Source: SpSt-600 sp042408195 (GTDB taxonomy: Bacteria > Chloroflexota > Anaerolineae > SpSt-600). Taken from it: a DNA stretch of 49,081 nucleotides. The number at the start of each line of letters is the position of its first letter. Position 1 is the first letter of the stretch. Below, in pieces: positions 9,793 through 17,389 of this stretch. Made by a program: the position numbers and the translations under genes. Below the pieces are notes generated by a model that saw only the letters and a list, made by a program, of their open reading frames with translations, did no database searches and had not been told where the DNA came from. The DNA is taken from assembly GCA_042408195.1 (NCBI GenBank), contig JBHOQL010000029.1, positions 1 to 49,081 on the forward strand, written 5' to 3'.

Positions 9793-9816
9793 AGCGTAGG
9801 TAGCTTTTTGCTTAAA

Positions 9817-11532
9817 TTACTCTTTCTTAGCCTGAAGCTTCTGCTTCTCCTCCTCCACCAGCACTCGCCTCAGGAGTTTGCCCACTGCACTCTTGGGCAG
9901 CTCACTCCGGAATTCAACCATCGTGGGGACCTTGTAACGGGCCAGGTACTTGCGGCAGAACTCTATAATCTCTTCCTCGGTGGCCGTTTCTCCTTCCTTA
10001 AGCACGACATAAGCCTTTACGGTCTCACCCCTGTAAGGGTCGGGGACTCCGGCCACCACAGCCTCCTTGACCTTGGGATGTTGATAAAGGACTTCTTCAA
10101 CTTCGCGGGGATAGACGTTGTAACCGCCGGCAATTATCATGTCTTTCTTGCGGTCCACAATGTAGAAGTAACCATCTTCGTCCATTTTGGCGATGTCACC
10201 GGTGAGGAGCCAGCCCTCCTTGAAAACCAAAGCTGTCTCTTCGGGCATCTGCCAGTAGCCCTTCATAACTTGAGGTCCCCTGATAGCAAGTTCGCCTATC
10301 TCACCCGGTGGGAGTTCCTTCGTTCCCGTCTCCAGGTCCACGATTCGGGCATCGGTATCGGGGAACGGGACACCTATGGAACCAGCCTTGTTAAGGCCAT
10401 AGATTGGGTTACAGTGAGTAACAGGTGAAGTTTCAGTGAGGCCGTAACCCTCACACAGTTTCCCGCCCGTTATCTCCTCAAACTTTTGCTTGACCTCTAC
10501 CGGGAGAGGAGCTGCACCACTTATGCAGGCTTTCACAGAGCGCAGATTATATTTAGGGGTGTCAGGGTGATTGTTGATGGCCACGTACATCGTGGGTACG
10601 CCGGGGAAGAGACTCACCTTATATTTATCGATAAGTATAAGCATTTCCTCGATATCCCTGGGATTAGGCATGAGAATCAAAGTTCCGCCTGAGTTTATAC
10701 CAAAGTTCATACAAACAGTCATCCCATATGAATGGAAGAGCGGCAAAGCAACCAGGGATTTTTCTGATCCTTCCTGGAGGTCAGGAAGCCAGGCGCGGAC
10801 CTGCAAGGCATTAGCCACCAAATTATAGTGGGTTAGCATGGCCCCTTTGGGAACGCCCGTAGTTCCACCAGTGTAGAGTAGACATGCAATATCTTCCTGG
10901 GGATTTATTTCAACAGGAGTAGGGTTAGGAGGATACTTGGCCAAAAGGTCTTGGAACATAATAGTCCCTTCCACCAGCTCTCCCTCAAGGCGGTGCCCTT
11001 CTTTCTTCTCCACAGCCAGGGTGAAGAGGAGTTTCAACAGGGGTGGGAAATACTCCTTAATATTGGTGACTATTATGTGCTTGAGGGGTGTCCTGGGTTT
11101 TATATTGCGAATAAGAGGATAAAACCTGGTGAGGGTCACTACTGTCTCCACGCCAGCGTTGTTGAACTGATACTCGAGTTCCCTTTCCACATACAAGGGG
11201 TTCACGGGGACCACAGTTGCCCCGGCCTTTAAGGCACCATAATAAGCGATAATAAATTGAGGACAGTTGGGAAGATGGACTGCAACCTTAGAACCTTTCT
11301 TTATCCCTAGAGCCTGGAGAGCAGTGGCGAAGCGATCCACAAGTTCCTTGAGCTTCCTGTAGGTAATATGGCTACCCATGTATCTTTTACCAAGCTTTCC
11401 CCCGAAAATGAGGGCAACATTGTTGGGGTATTTCTCAGCGGTGTCATCCAAGAATTTATAGAGGGGGATCAGGGGGTAAGAGAGTGTACGAGGAACTCCA
11501 GGATCATAAAATTTGTACCAGACCTTTTCCAT
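9817..11532 (-). CDS. Long-chain acyl-CoA synthetase (AMP-forming)
   Basis: A 571-residue ANL-superfamily enzyme that activates a carboxylic acid with ATP and CoA. Motifs in order are the P-loop-like YTGGTTGVPKGAMLTH, YGLTETSPV, the adenylate-binding TGDIAKMDEDGYFYIVDRKK, the hinge and GGYNVYPREVEEVL segment, and the catalytic Lys in PKSAVGKLLRR near the C terminus. Length and motifs fit FadD-like ligases; chain length cannot be deduced. The ATG at 11532 is chosen because AAAGGAGGAG lies just upstream, whereas the open frame further 5' crosses the promoter. Being upstream of a TRAP system suggests activation of an imported acid, but this is inference. Confidence 0.9.
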   Translation of the reverse strand: MEKVWYKFYDPGVPRTLSYPLIPLYKFLDDTAEKYPNNVALIFGGKLGKRYMGSHITYRKLKELVDRFATALQALGIKKGSKVAVHLPNCPQFIIAYYGALKAGATVVPVNPLYVERELEYQFNNAGVETVVTLTRFYPLIRNIKPRTPLKHIIVTNIKEYFPPLLKLLFTLAVEKKEGHRLEGELVEGTIMFQDLLAKYPPNPTPVEINPQEDIACLLYTGGTTGVPKGAMLTHYNLVANALQVRAWLPDLQEGSEKSLVALPLFHSYGMTVCMNFGINSGGTLILMPNPRDIEEMLILIDKYKVSLFPGVPTMYVAINNHPDTPKYNLRSVKACISGAAPLPVEVKQKFEEITGGKLCEGYGLTETSPVTHCNPIYGLNKAGSIGVPFPDTDARIVDLETGTKELPPGEIGELAIRGPQVMKGYWQMPEETALVFKEGWLLTGDIAKMDEDGYFYIVDRKKDMIIAGGYNVYPREVEEVLYQHPKVKEAVVAGVPDPYRGETVKAYVVLKEGETATEEEIIEFCRKYLARYKVPTMVEFRSELPKSAVGKLLRRVLVEEEKQKLQAKKE

Positions 11533-11590
11533 AGCTTCTCCTCCTTTGGAATTTGAATGACCCTTTGGAATTGCCCCATTGCTAAAATGT

Positions 11591-11619
11591 ATTTTACCAT
11601 AAATCGTCCCCTTACGCAA
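11591..11619 (-). promoter_or_regulatory. Promoter of the acyl-CoA ligase gene
   Basis: On the minus strand TTGCGT (11619-11614) and TAAAAT (11596-11591) are separated by 17 bases. The start codon at 11532 lies about 58 bases further on. Confidence 0.6.
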
Positions 11620-11690
11620 ATGCACAATCCTCGATTCAAGCTGGCCGGAATTTGGGACGCTCCAGGCTAGGGGCATTATCTGTTGTGAAC

Positions 11691-11719
11691 TTGCTTGAAG
11701 GAAATTAAACGGGTATAAT
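11691..11719 (+). promoter_or_regulatory. Promoter of selC (and probably ubiX)
   Basis: TTGCTT at 11691-11696 and perfect TATAAT at 11714-11719 have a 17-base spacer. The expected transcript start is about 7 bases before the tRNA 5' end. Confidence 0.65.
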
Positions 11720-11732
11720 ATCTCATAAAAGC

Positions 11733-11828
11733 GGGGGTGGTTGGGCCCCGGTGGGCCCCGCGGTCTTCAAAACCGTAGGTGGGTGCCACAGAGGCAGCCA
11801 CGGTGGGTTCGACTCCCATCCATCCCCG
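11733..11828 (+). tRNA. selC: tRNA-Sec (anticodon TCA)
   Basis: A 96-base tRNA that folds as bacterial tRNA-Sec. It has an 8-bp acceptor stem (11733-11740 with 11820-11827) and a 6-bp D stem GGGCCC/GGGCCC with a 4-base loop (11743-11758). The anticodon arm is at 11760-11776 with TCA at 11767-11769. A long variable arm (about 11777-11802) and a 5-bp T stem with loop TTCGACT follow, and the discriminator is G. The 8/5 acceptor/T layout, the 6-bp D stem and the UCA anticodon together exclude tRNA-Ser and a mere suppressor. The CCA end is only partly encoded (CC). The ubiX gene starts 22 bases downstream with no terminator between them. Confidence 0.97.
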
Positions 11829-11850
11829 CCTTTTGAATTAGGAGGAGATC

Positions 11851-12408
11851 TTGAGGATTGTAGTAGGCGTTACCGGTGCTTCGGGCGCTCCACTGGCCCT
11901 CAGATTGCTGGAAACCCTCTCAGATCATGAAGTCCACCTCGTGATTTCCCGAAATGCTTGGAAAGTTGTAAAATTTGAACTTGGGGAAGAAGTCTTTTTC
12001 CCCTGCTCTTACTTCTATCAGGAGGACGATTTCTCTGCTCCCCTGGCCAGTTCCTCTTTCCCCATCGATGCAGTGGTAGTGATCCCCTGCTCCATGAAAA
12101 CTCTTGCGGCCATAGCCCATGGCTATGCCGATAATCTCATAACCAGAGCCGCCGAAAATGCTCTCAAAATGGGCAAGCCCTTAATCCTTGTTCCCAGGGA
12201 AACCCCTCTTTCCCTGATGGACATTGAAAACATGTTGAAAGCAAAGCAGGCCGGAGCCATAATCCTCCCAGCTATGGTGGCTTATTATCACAGACCTCGT
12301 TCGGTAGAGGATATCACTGACTTCATTGTGGGGAAGGTTTTGGATGTGCTGGGGATTGAGCACAGGCTTTACAATCGCTGGGGGGAAATCAAGCCGCTGC
12401 TTTTTTGA
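11851..12408 (+). CDS. ubiX: Flavin prenyltransferase, UbiX/Pad1 family
   Basis: A 185-residue protein that transfers a dimethylallyl group to FMN to make prenylated FMN, the cofactor of UbiD-type decarboxylases. Signatures are the N-terminal GVTGASGAPLALRLLE, PIDAVVVIPCSMKTLAAIAHG in the middle, NLITRAAE, and the C-terminal PLILVPRETPLS. Length is normal. The start is TTG at 11851, preceded by GGAGGAG. It follows selC on the same strand, so tRNA-Sec and this mRNA probably share a transcript. No ubiD gene is in the window. Its last 20 bases overlap the convergent gene ending at 12389. Confidence 0.93.
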   Translation: MRIVVGVTGASGAPLALRLLETLSDHEVHLVISRNAWKVVKFELGEEVFFPCSYFYQEDDFSAPLASSSFPIDAVVVIPCSMKTLAAIAHGYADNLITRAAENALKMGKPLILVPRETPLSLMDIENMLKAKQAGAIILPAMVAYYHRPRSVEDITDFIVGKVLDVLGIEHRLYNRWGEIKPLLF

Positions 12409-12739
12409 CCTTTACAAAATAGGCAATTATCCCGATCAGGGAACAGGCCGAGCCCGCAATAGCAGTCCCGATAGTTATTTCCTGTTTGTGCTCACGGGTC
12501 CATTGGATAAGAGTTCGCAAGGGTGAAGGCTTGAACCTAGCCTTGATCAAATTAAGCAGGTTTTCCCGAAACCTTGCAGAGGGTTTAATAGGCTGGTAAA
12601 TCACACTGAGCTCTTTTACAAGGGCCAAAAGCTCCTTAAAATCCCCTGAATTACTAGGGATTAATTGCAGTATTTCTTCAGCCTTCCGTTCGTCTCCTGC
12701 CAAAACTTCAGCAGTGTAACGGTCCAAAAGTTCCTCCAT
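12389..12739 (-). CDS. Small tail-anchored protein, function unknown
   Basis: About 116 residues from the ATG at 12739, which is preceded by GAGGGAGAAG. The first 65 residues are helical with an acidic start (EELLDRYTAEVLAGDERKAE). A basic stretch follows, and one membrane segment lies near the C terminus (about 93-110), so the bulk is likely cytoplasmic. The layout resembles small anti-sigma-like or zinc-free regulatory membrane proteins, but no defining motif is present. An upstream in-frame start at 12805 is possible. It overlaps the end of ubiX by 20 bases on the opposite strand and is divergent from the ACP gene. Confidence 0.6.
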   Translation of the reverse strand: MEELLDRYTAEVLAGDERKAEEILQLIPSNSGDFKELLALVKELSVIYQPIKPSARFRENLLNLIKARFKPSPLRTLIQWTREHKQEITIGTAIAGSACSLIGIIAYFVKVKKAAA

Positions 12740-12874
12740 ACTTCTCCCTCGTTCTCCTATTCTCTTAATTAAAACCCTCGAGACCTTCAAGGAGTTGCGG
12801 GCCAATGCAACTCATTGCTCTCAAATGGGTTAATTTTCTATGAAACTCACCAAAACACAAAAGGGAGGGGAGCG

Positions 12875-13129
12875 ATGACGAGGGAGGAAATTTTCCAGAA
12901 AGTGAAGAAAATAATTGTGGAAGTCTTGGGAGTTCCGGAAGAGAAGGTTACCTTGGAAGCTCGCTTCCGTGAAGATTTAGAGGCCGACTCGCTGGACCTG
13001 GTGGAGCTGGTGATGGCCTTTGAAGAGGCTTTCGGCGGCACAATCTCCGATGAAGAAGCTCAGAAGATTGTCACAGTGGGCGACGCTGTGAATTACATTT
13101 ACGAACGCTTCGCCATGGCTAAGGTATAA
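12875..13129 (+). CDS. acpP: Acyl carrier protein
   Basis: An 84-residue acidic four-helix protein. The phosphopantetheine attachment site is Ser39 in EADSLDLVELVMAFEE, the canonical DSL motif at the start of helix II. This would carry acyl chains in fatty acid synthesis. The ATG at 12875 is preceded by GGGAGGGGAG; the open frame extends 20 codons upstream, but those residues do not resemble ACP. No other fatty acid synthesis genes are adjacent, so a specialised ACP role cannot be excluded. Confidence 0.92.
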   Translation: MTREEIFQKVKKIIVEVLGVPEEKVTLEARFREDLEADSLDLVELVMAFEEAFGGTISDEEAQKIVTVGDAVNYIYERFAMAKV

Positions 13130-13160
13130 AGTGGCCTAAGGCCAAGGGCCCCGGGGTTGG

Positions 13161-13189
13161 TTGCGTTTTCCCGCCGTTTAGGTTAAAAT
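13161..13189 (+). promoter_or_regulatory. Promoter of the ssb gene cluster
   Basis: TTGCGT at 13161-13166 and TAAAAT at 13184-13189 with a 17-base spacer, 35 bases upstream of the ssb start codon. The motif pair is identical to that of the acyl-CoA ligase gene. Confidence 0.65.
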
Positions 13190-13224
13190 TTAACCAAATC
13201 CCCTCAAAAGATGGAGGGAAAGCT

Positions 13225-13650
13225 ATGTATCACAAAATAATAATTGTAGGCCACCTCGGGGCTGATCCTGAAATGCGTTACACTCCTACTGGAACCCCTG
13301 TCACTCACTTCCGAATGGCTTCTAACAGGGTTTTTGTTGATTCTGAGGGAAACCGTAAGGAAATAACTACCTGGTTCCGTATTACTGCCTGGGGTAAGTT
13401 GGCTGAACAGTGCAACGAGTACCTCCAGAAAGGACGCCTCGTGCTGGTGGAAGGAGTCCTTGTCCCAGACGAGAGTGGGAACCCCAGGGTCTGGGTTGGA
13501 AGCGATGGGATTGTCAGAGCTTCCTACGAAGTGAGAGCGGAAAGAGTGAAATTCCTGGGACCTCGTCCGGCAGCTCCTGAGGAGGCTGTTGCCGAAGAGG
13601 AGTATGGGGTCCTCCCTGAGCTTGGAGAAGAAGAGGAAATTCCGTTTTAG
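13225..13650 (+). CDS. ssb: Single-stranded DNA-binding protein
   Basis: A 141-residue protein with an OB fold in residues 1-110: MYHKIIIVGHLGADPEMRYT, then TWFRITAWGKLAEQC and a GRLVLVEG strand. The short linker is acidic, and the C terminus ELGEEEEIPF is the typical SSB tip that recruits repair and replication partners. It is shorter than E. coli SSB, mainly in the linker. The ATG is preceded by TGGAGGGAAAG. Two genes on the same strand follow closely. Confidence 0.93.
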   Translation: MYHKIIIVGHLGADPEMRYTPTGTPVTHFRMASNRVFVDSEGNRKEITTWFRITAWGKLAEQCNEYLQKGRLVLVEGVLVPDESGNPRVWVGSDGIVRASYEVRAERVKFLGPRPAAPEEAVAEEEYGVLPELGEEEEIPF

Positions 13651-13656
13651 GCTACA

Positions 13657-14409
13657 ATGGAAAACTACGGCCCCTGGCTGGCTCTCGGGCTAGCTTTTAT
13701 CTTTTTGCTTTTTTTAAACCGTTGGATAAGCCAGCACCTTCAGGGTATCGGTTTGCTTATTACCGGTAGCCAGAAAGCAAGTCTCTTTTTGTATTTTGTC
13801 ATCCTCCTCCCAGGAATACTGGTCCATGAACTTAGCCATTGGCTCATGGCTAAGCTTCTGGGCATAAGAACTGGCAAAATAAGGCTCGGGCCGGTGGAAG
13901 AAGGTAAGGTTGGCTATTACTCAATGGGTTCAGTGGAAGTGGCCAGGAGTGATCCCCTAAGAGATAGCCTTGTGGGCCTTGCCCCCCTTTTGGTTGGTTG
14001 TGCTCTCCTGGTACTGATAACCCACAGGGTGTTCAATATTTCTCACTTCGCCAGTGGGCTGGGCTGGGATGAATTCTTGAAGGCGTTTCAAGATTGGATA
14101 ACTAAAAGGGACTTCTGGCTCTGGCTCTACCTGGTATTCACCATAAGCAATGCCATGATGCCCAGCGCTAAAGACCGGGAGCCCTGGGGCCCAGCCATCA
14201 TATTTATCCTGCTCGTGGCTTCGGTGGGTTATCTTACCGGCTGGGTTTCAAGGATACCGCTTTGGGTCGGAAAATTGACCAGAGATTGGGCCGCATCCTT
14301 GGCCTGGAGTCTGGGTTTCACCTGTGGGGTAGACCTGGTTTGGGCCCTCTTGCTAGGGCTTATTGAGCGAACAATTGAGCTTGTAACTGGCAGGAGAGTT
14401 ATTTACTAA
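13657..14409 (+). CDS. Polytopic membrane protein with HExxH motif (M50-like)
   Basis: A 250-residue membrane protein starting 6 bases after ssb. Hydrophobic segments lie near 8-22, 42-58, 105-125, 160-178, 185-205 and 215-235. The segment PGILVHELSHWLMAKLLG (about 55-72) contains HELSH, the zinc-binding form seen in site-2 and M50 metalloproteases, placed in a membrane helix as expected. I do not see a clear second metal motif (the family's NPDG region), so proteolytic activity is unproven. The tight spacing to ssb suggests co-transcription, not a shared function. Confidence 0.7.
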   Translation: MENYGPWLALGLAFIFLLFLNRWISQHLQGIGLLITGSQKASLFLYFVILLPGILVHELSHWLMAKLLGIRTGKIRLGPVEEGKVGYYSMGSVEVARSDPLRDSLVGLAPLLVGCALLVLITHRVFNISHFASGLGWDEFLKAFQDWITKRDFWLWLYLVFTISNAMMPSAKDREPWGPAIIFILLVASVGYLTGWVSRIPLWVGKLTRDWAASLAWSLGFTCGVDLVWALLLGLIERTIELVTGRRVIY

Positions 14410-14420
14410 GGGTATAAGCC

Positions 14421-14849
14421 ATGCAATTTCTGGGCTCGCGTCACTCTGACATCATCATAATTAAGCTTGATGAGGGCGAAGAGGTAATTTCAGCCCTTAG
14501 GGAATGGGCTACCAAACAACGCATTTTTTCGGGCACTTTCTACGCAATGGGGGCTTTGGGCCGTGCCCTGCTTGGCTACTTTGATCCCCAGACCCGCGAT
14601 TACGTAAAGATACCGGTGGAGACCCAGACAGAAGTGGTCTCCATGTTCGGCAATCTGGCAGTAGGTGAAGAAAAAACCCCTATCTTCCACATCCACGCCG
14701 TTCTCTCTTTCCCTGATGGCCATGCTATTGGTGGACACCTTTTTGAGGGGGTCGTGAACCCCACACTTGAAATTACTTTCTTCCCACTCCGTAAGCTCCT
14801 GCTCCGCCAATATAACCCCAAAACCGGCCTTAAGCTCTTGAGCTTGTAA
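14421..14849 (+). CDS. PPC/DUF296 domain protein
   Basis: A 142-residue protein matching the PPC (DUF296) fold throughout. It opens with a strand pattern 'IIIKLDEGEEVISALREWA', then GTFYAMGALGRALLGYFD, and the metal-type cluster FHIHAVLSF followed by HAIGGHLFEG. Three conserved His residues are visible. Standalone bacterial PPC proteins are described as potentially DNA-binding, with a trimeric fold, but their function is largely unknown. It starts 11 bases after the M50-like gene on the same strand. Confidence 0.85.
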   Translation: MQFLGSRHSDIIIIKLDEGEEVISALREWATKQRIFSGTFYAMGALGRALLGYFDPQTRDYVKIPVETQTEVVSMFGNLAVGEEKTPIFHIHAVLSFPDGHAIGGHLFEGVVNPTLEITFFPLRKLLLRQYNPKTGLKLLSL

Positions 14850-15000
14850 ATCCATTTAGTCACCATATAAAAACCGATCCCTGCCCCGTTCGGAAAGAGC
14901 TTACCTCTTTCCAAAAATAGTAAAAAGCTGAGGTGGCATCGGGGTCATTATCCTATCAGCAAGCTTAATCATCGGGCCTCATCAGGTCAAAAGTTTGGAA
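14850..15000. other. Gap with a perfect 8-bp inverted repeat
   Basis: Convergent gene ends meet here. GGAAAGAG (14892-14899) pairs with CTCTTTCC (14905-14912) around a 5-base loop. On the plus strand it is followed by A residues and on the minus strand by mixed sequence, so it lacks the T-tract of an intrinsic terminator. It may still block transcription or stabilise 3' ends. Nothing else is seen. Confidence 0.5.
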
Positions 15001-15462
15001 CTAAAATTTTCGGGTTAATCCAAACAGAGCTTTCCAGGCTTCCAGGGGTGCATCAAAGGCCTTTTCGGTGGGAATTGAAGGTTCACGGGAGGAGGAGAAT
15101 TCTTCCGCTGCAGATGGGTAAGAGGCGATTGATTCCCCCGGTCGGATGAAACGCTGCATCCTCCAGAACTCTTTGAGATAGGCTTCCCGAGAAGGAGCTA
15201 AAACCTCTTCTGGTGCAGGGGCGCCTCCAATTTCAAGTCCGAAGGCCCTTGCCTCGGCTTCCAATTTTTCTTTAAGTTCAAGCTGTAAGTCTCTTTCTTG
15301 CAGGGCTGCAGTAAAGTGGACCCTTGTTTCCGCAGTTTCCAGAGCTTCTATTATCACTATGTAATAAGCGGTGGCTACCCACATTGCAAATAGGAGGCCG
15401 ATTATCCAGGCCAAATTTACCTTTAATCCCCCGGGATAAAGCTTTTCCCAGAGTTTGCGCAT
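15001..15462 (-). CDS. Small single-pass membrane protein, unknown
   Basis: About 153 residues from the ATG at 15462, five bases after the stop of the solute-binding protein gene. One membrane segment (about 17-37, LAWIIGLLFAMWVATAYYIV) is followed by a charged helical region (about 40-75) and a polar tail containing APAPEEVLAPSREAY. No family is recognised. Its position as the last gene of the lipoprotein-secG-binding protein run suggests co-expression. An in-frame start at 15531 would lie inside the upstream gene and is less likely. Confidence 0.6.
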   Translation of the reverse strand: MRKLWEKLYPGGLKVNLAWIIGLLFAMWVATAYYIVIIEALETAETRVHFTAALQERDLQLELKEKLEAEARAFGLEIGGAPAPEEVLAPSREAYLKEFWRMQRFIRPGESIASYPSAAEEFSSSREPSIPTEKAFDAPLEAWKALFGLTRKF

Positions 15463-15467
15463 CTTTC

Positions 15468-17135
15468 TTAAGGGTAGAATCCCTCTTCCCTGGCTTGCGA
15501 GACCAAGACTCTTCTTGTGTTTATGTACCACCTGAACTGGGTTCTGAACCTGTCTGCCGAGGAAAACATTGGCCCCGATTGAACCCCTTTGAGGTCTTTC
15601 CTGGTTCCGAACAGGTACAACGGATAGTACAAGATTAGGGCTGGAACCTCTTCAGCGAATAGCTCCTGAAATTTAAAGTAAAGGTCCCGGCGGAGAGCCA
15701 TATCGGTGGTGAGGCGGGCCTCTTCCAGCAGGGCATCTATTTTGGGAGAGGAGTATCCGCTGAAGTTTTGCCCATCTTTTTTCTGGCTTGAGTGCCATAA
15801 AGGATATGGATCGGGGTCGGGGCCAAACTCCCAGCGCACAATAGCAGCCTCAAAGTTGCGAGGGTAAAGGAAATCTCGAACCAGACTCGGGTAATTGAGG
15901 ATCTGGGGTATGGCTTCTATCCCTATCTTTTTCCACCCCTCAGCCATTAAATAAGCTAGCCTCACATTTTCCGGTGAATCCGATGTTAGCAGTATGAAGC
16001 TAAGTTTCCTGCCGTTTTTATCCCGGATTCCATCCCCATCGCTATCCTTCCAACCGGCCTCTTCCAACAAAGCTGAAGCCTTTTCTAAGTCGTATGGATA
16101 GCGCTTGACCCCCGGATGGTAAGCCCAGGAACTCGGCCAGATGGGACTGTGGGCTTCCACCCCATAGCCCTGGAGGGCTTCCCCGATTAACATTTGCCGG
16201 TCCACAGCGTAATTGAGGGCTTGCCTGACCTCCTTTTCCCTGAAGAAAGGGGTATTTGGGTTATCAAAGTTGAAAAGCACCGCAGTGTATCCGGCGAGGA
16301 TCCCAGAATGCAAGGCTAACTCTTCAATGGAAGCAGCTTCGCGGGCGTAGTGATAGGGCACACGCCCCACCCCTATAACCTCCCCTCGTTTGAGAGCTTC
16401 GAATGCGCTTTCGTAATCTGGGTAAAACCGGAATTCGAGCTCTGCAAGATAAGGCCTCGGTCCATAAAAGTCAGGGTTAGCTTCCAGGACAAGATGGGTA
16501 GCATCCAGTTCTCTTAGCCGATAAGGTCCTGTACCTATAGGTTTTAAGTTAAAGCGTGATTGGGCCATTAAAGCGATAGGTATACGTGCCCACAAGTGGG
16601 CTGGGATTATCCCTATAGAAGCATAAGTTAGAAAAGGGGCAAAGGGCTCTTTCAAGGTGAAGCGGACCTCATAGGGGTTATCGCTCGAGGCTTCTACATT
16701 TTTCCACACTTCCTGAAGAGAAGGAAGCCCGGGAAACTCGGGTGAGGCCAGTGCTCTAACCGTAAAAAGCACGTCTTCAGCGGTGAAGGGCATTTCATCA
16801 TGCCATCGCACGTCCCGGCGGAGGTAGAAAGTATATACAAGGCCATCCGGCGAAATTTCCCACCGCTCGGCAAGGGCCGGAATTGGTTTACCCTGGTCAT
16901 CCAAAGCTACCAGCCCATTGAAAATGAGGGAGCAAATGTCTTGATCAAGTTCGTTGAATTGGCTAAGAAGAGGGTTGAGGAAGCGAGGGTTGCCGGCGAC
17001 CCCCTCCACATATCTTCCACCCGGGGCAGGGATTATAACAGTACTGTATTGAATGGCTCCATACGAAAGGATTGCCCCCAACAGGGCCAGAGCCATGAGC
17101 AGGGTAAGGAATTGCCAACGTATGAAGCGAGCCAA
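15468..17135 (-). CDS. Family-5 peptide/oligosaccharide ABC solute-binding protein
   Basis: A 555-residue extracytoplasmic protein. An N-terminal membrane segment (about 8-28) has no lipobox Cys, so it is probably a membrane-anchored or cleaved signal. The fold is typical of SBP_bac_5: GNPRFLNPLLSQFNELDQD, ALAERWEISPDGLVYTFYLR and the conserved DVRWHDEMPFTAEDVLFT region, then the Trp-rich C-terminal lobe. The permease and ATPase genes that normally accompany it are absent here. The start is TTG at 17135, 17 bases after secG. Substrate may be peptides or sugars; not determinable. Confidence 0.88.
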   Translation of the reverse strand: MARFIRWQFLTLLMALALLGAILSYGAIQYSTVIIPAPGGRYVEGVAGNPRFLNPLLSQFNELDQDICSLIFNGLVALDDQGKPIPALAERWEISPDGLVYTFYLRRDVRWHDEMPFTAEDVLFTVRALASPEFPGLPSLQEVWKNVEASSDNPYEVRFTLKEPFAPFLTYASIGIIPAHLWARIPIALMAQSRFNLKPIGTGPYRLRELDATHLVLEANPDFYGPRPYLAELEFRFYPDYESAFEALKRGEVIGVGRVPYHYAREAASIEELALHSGILAGYTAVLFNFDNPNTPFFREKEVRQALNYAVDRQMLIGEALQGYGVEAHSPIWPSSWAYHPGVKRYPYDLEKASALLEEAGWKDSDGDGIRDKNGRKLSFILLTSDSPENVRLAYLMAEGWKKIGIEAIPQILNYPSLVRDFLYPRNFEAAIVRWEFGPDPDPYPLWHSSQKKDGQNFSGYSSPKIDALLEEARLTTDMALRRDLYFKFQELFAEEVPALILYYPLYLFGTRKDLKGVQSGPMFSSADRFRTQFRWYINTRRVLVSQAREEGFYP

Positions 17136-17152
17136 GCCTATCCTCGCTTCCC

Positions 17153-17374
17153 TTAGTCAAAGAGGACAACGCTCAAAATAGAGAGCAGGAGGAAAATAGC
17201 CGAGAGTACTATAGCTGCCTGGAAGAGGACTTTCTCTACACCGCGTCGGGTTTTGTATATTCCCCCCTCTCCTCCGAAGATGGAACTCAGACCTCCCCCC
17301 TTACTTCCCAAGAGGATGACTACAATCAAGGTGATAGAAACGATGATCTGAATCAGGTAGAAGTAAGTCTTCAC
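17153..17374 (-). CDS. secG: Protein translocase subunit SecG
   Basis: A 73-residue protein with two membrane helices (about 5-22 and 50-70) linked by a Gly/Ser-rich loop (GSKGGGLSSIFGGEGG), the standard SecG pattern. It assists SecYE in protein export. The start is GTG at 17374, preceded by AGGAGGTGA. It lies 15 bases after the lipoprotein gene. Confidence 0.9.
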   Translation of the reverse strand: MKTYFYLIQIIVSITLIVVILLGSKGGGLSSIFGGEGGIYKTRRGVEKVLFQAAIVLSAIFLLLSILSVVLFD

Positions 17375-17389
17375 TTTGCTTTCACCTCC

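Noticed and set aside
9808..10428. 206-codon open frame on the plus strand, Leu-rich start
   Set aside because: Antisense to the acyl-CoA ligase and crossing its terminator; the Leu run comes from the Lys/Glu-rich ligase C terminus.
14892..14912. Terminator for the PPC gene
   Set aside because: A perfect 8-bp hairpin exists but is followed by A residues on the plus strand, so the T-tract is missing.
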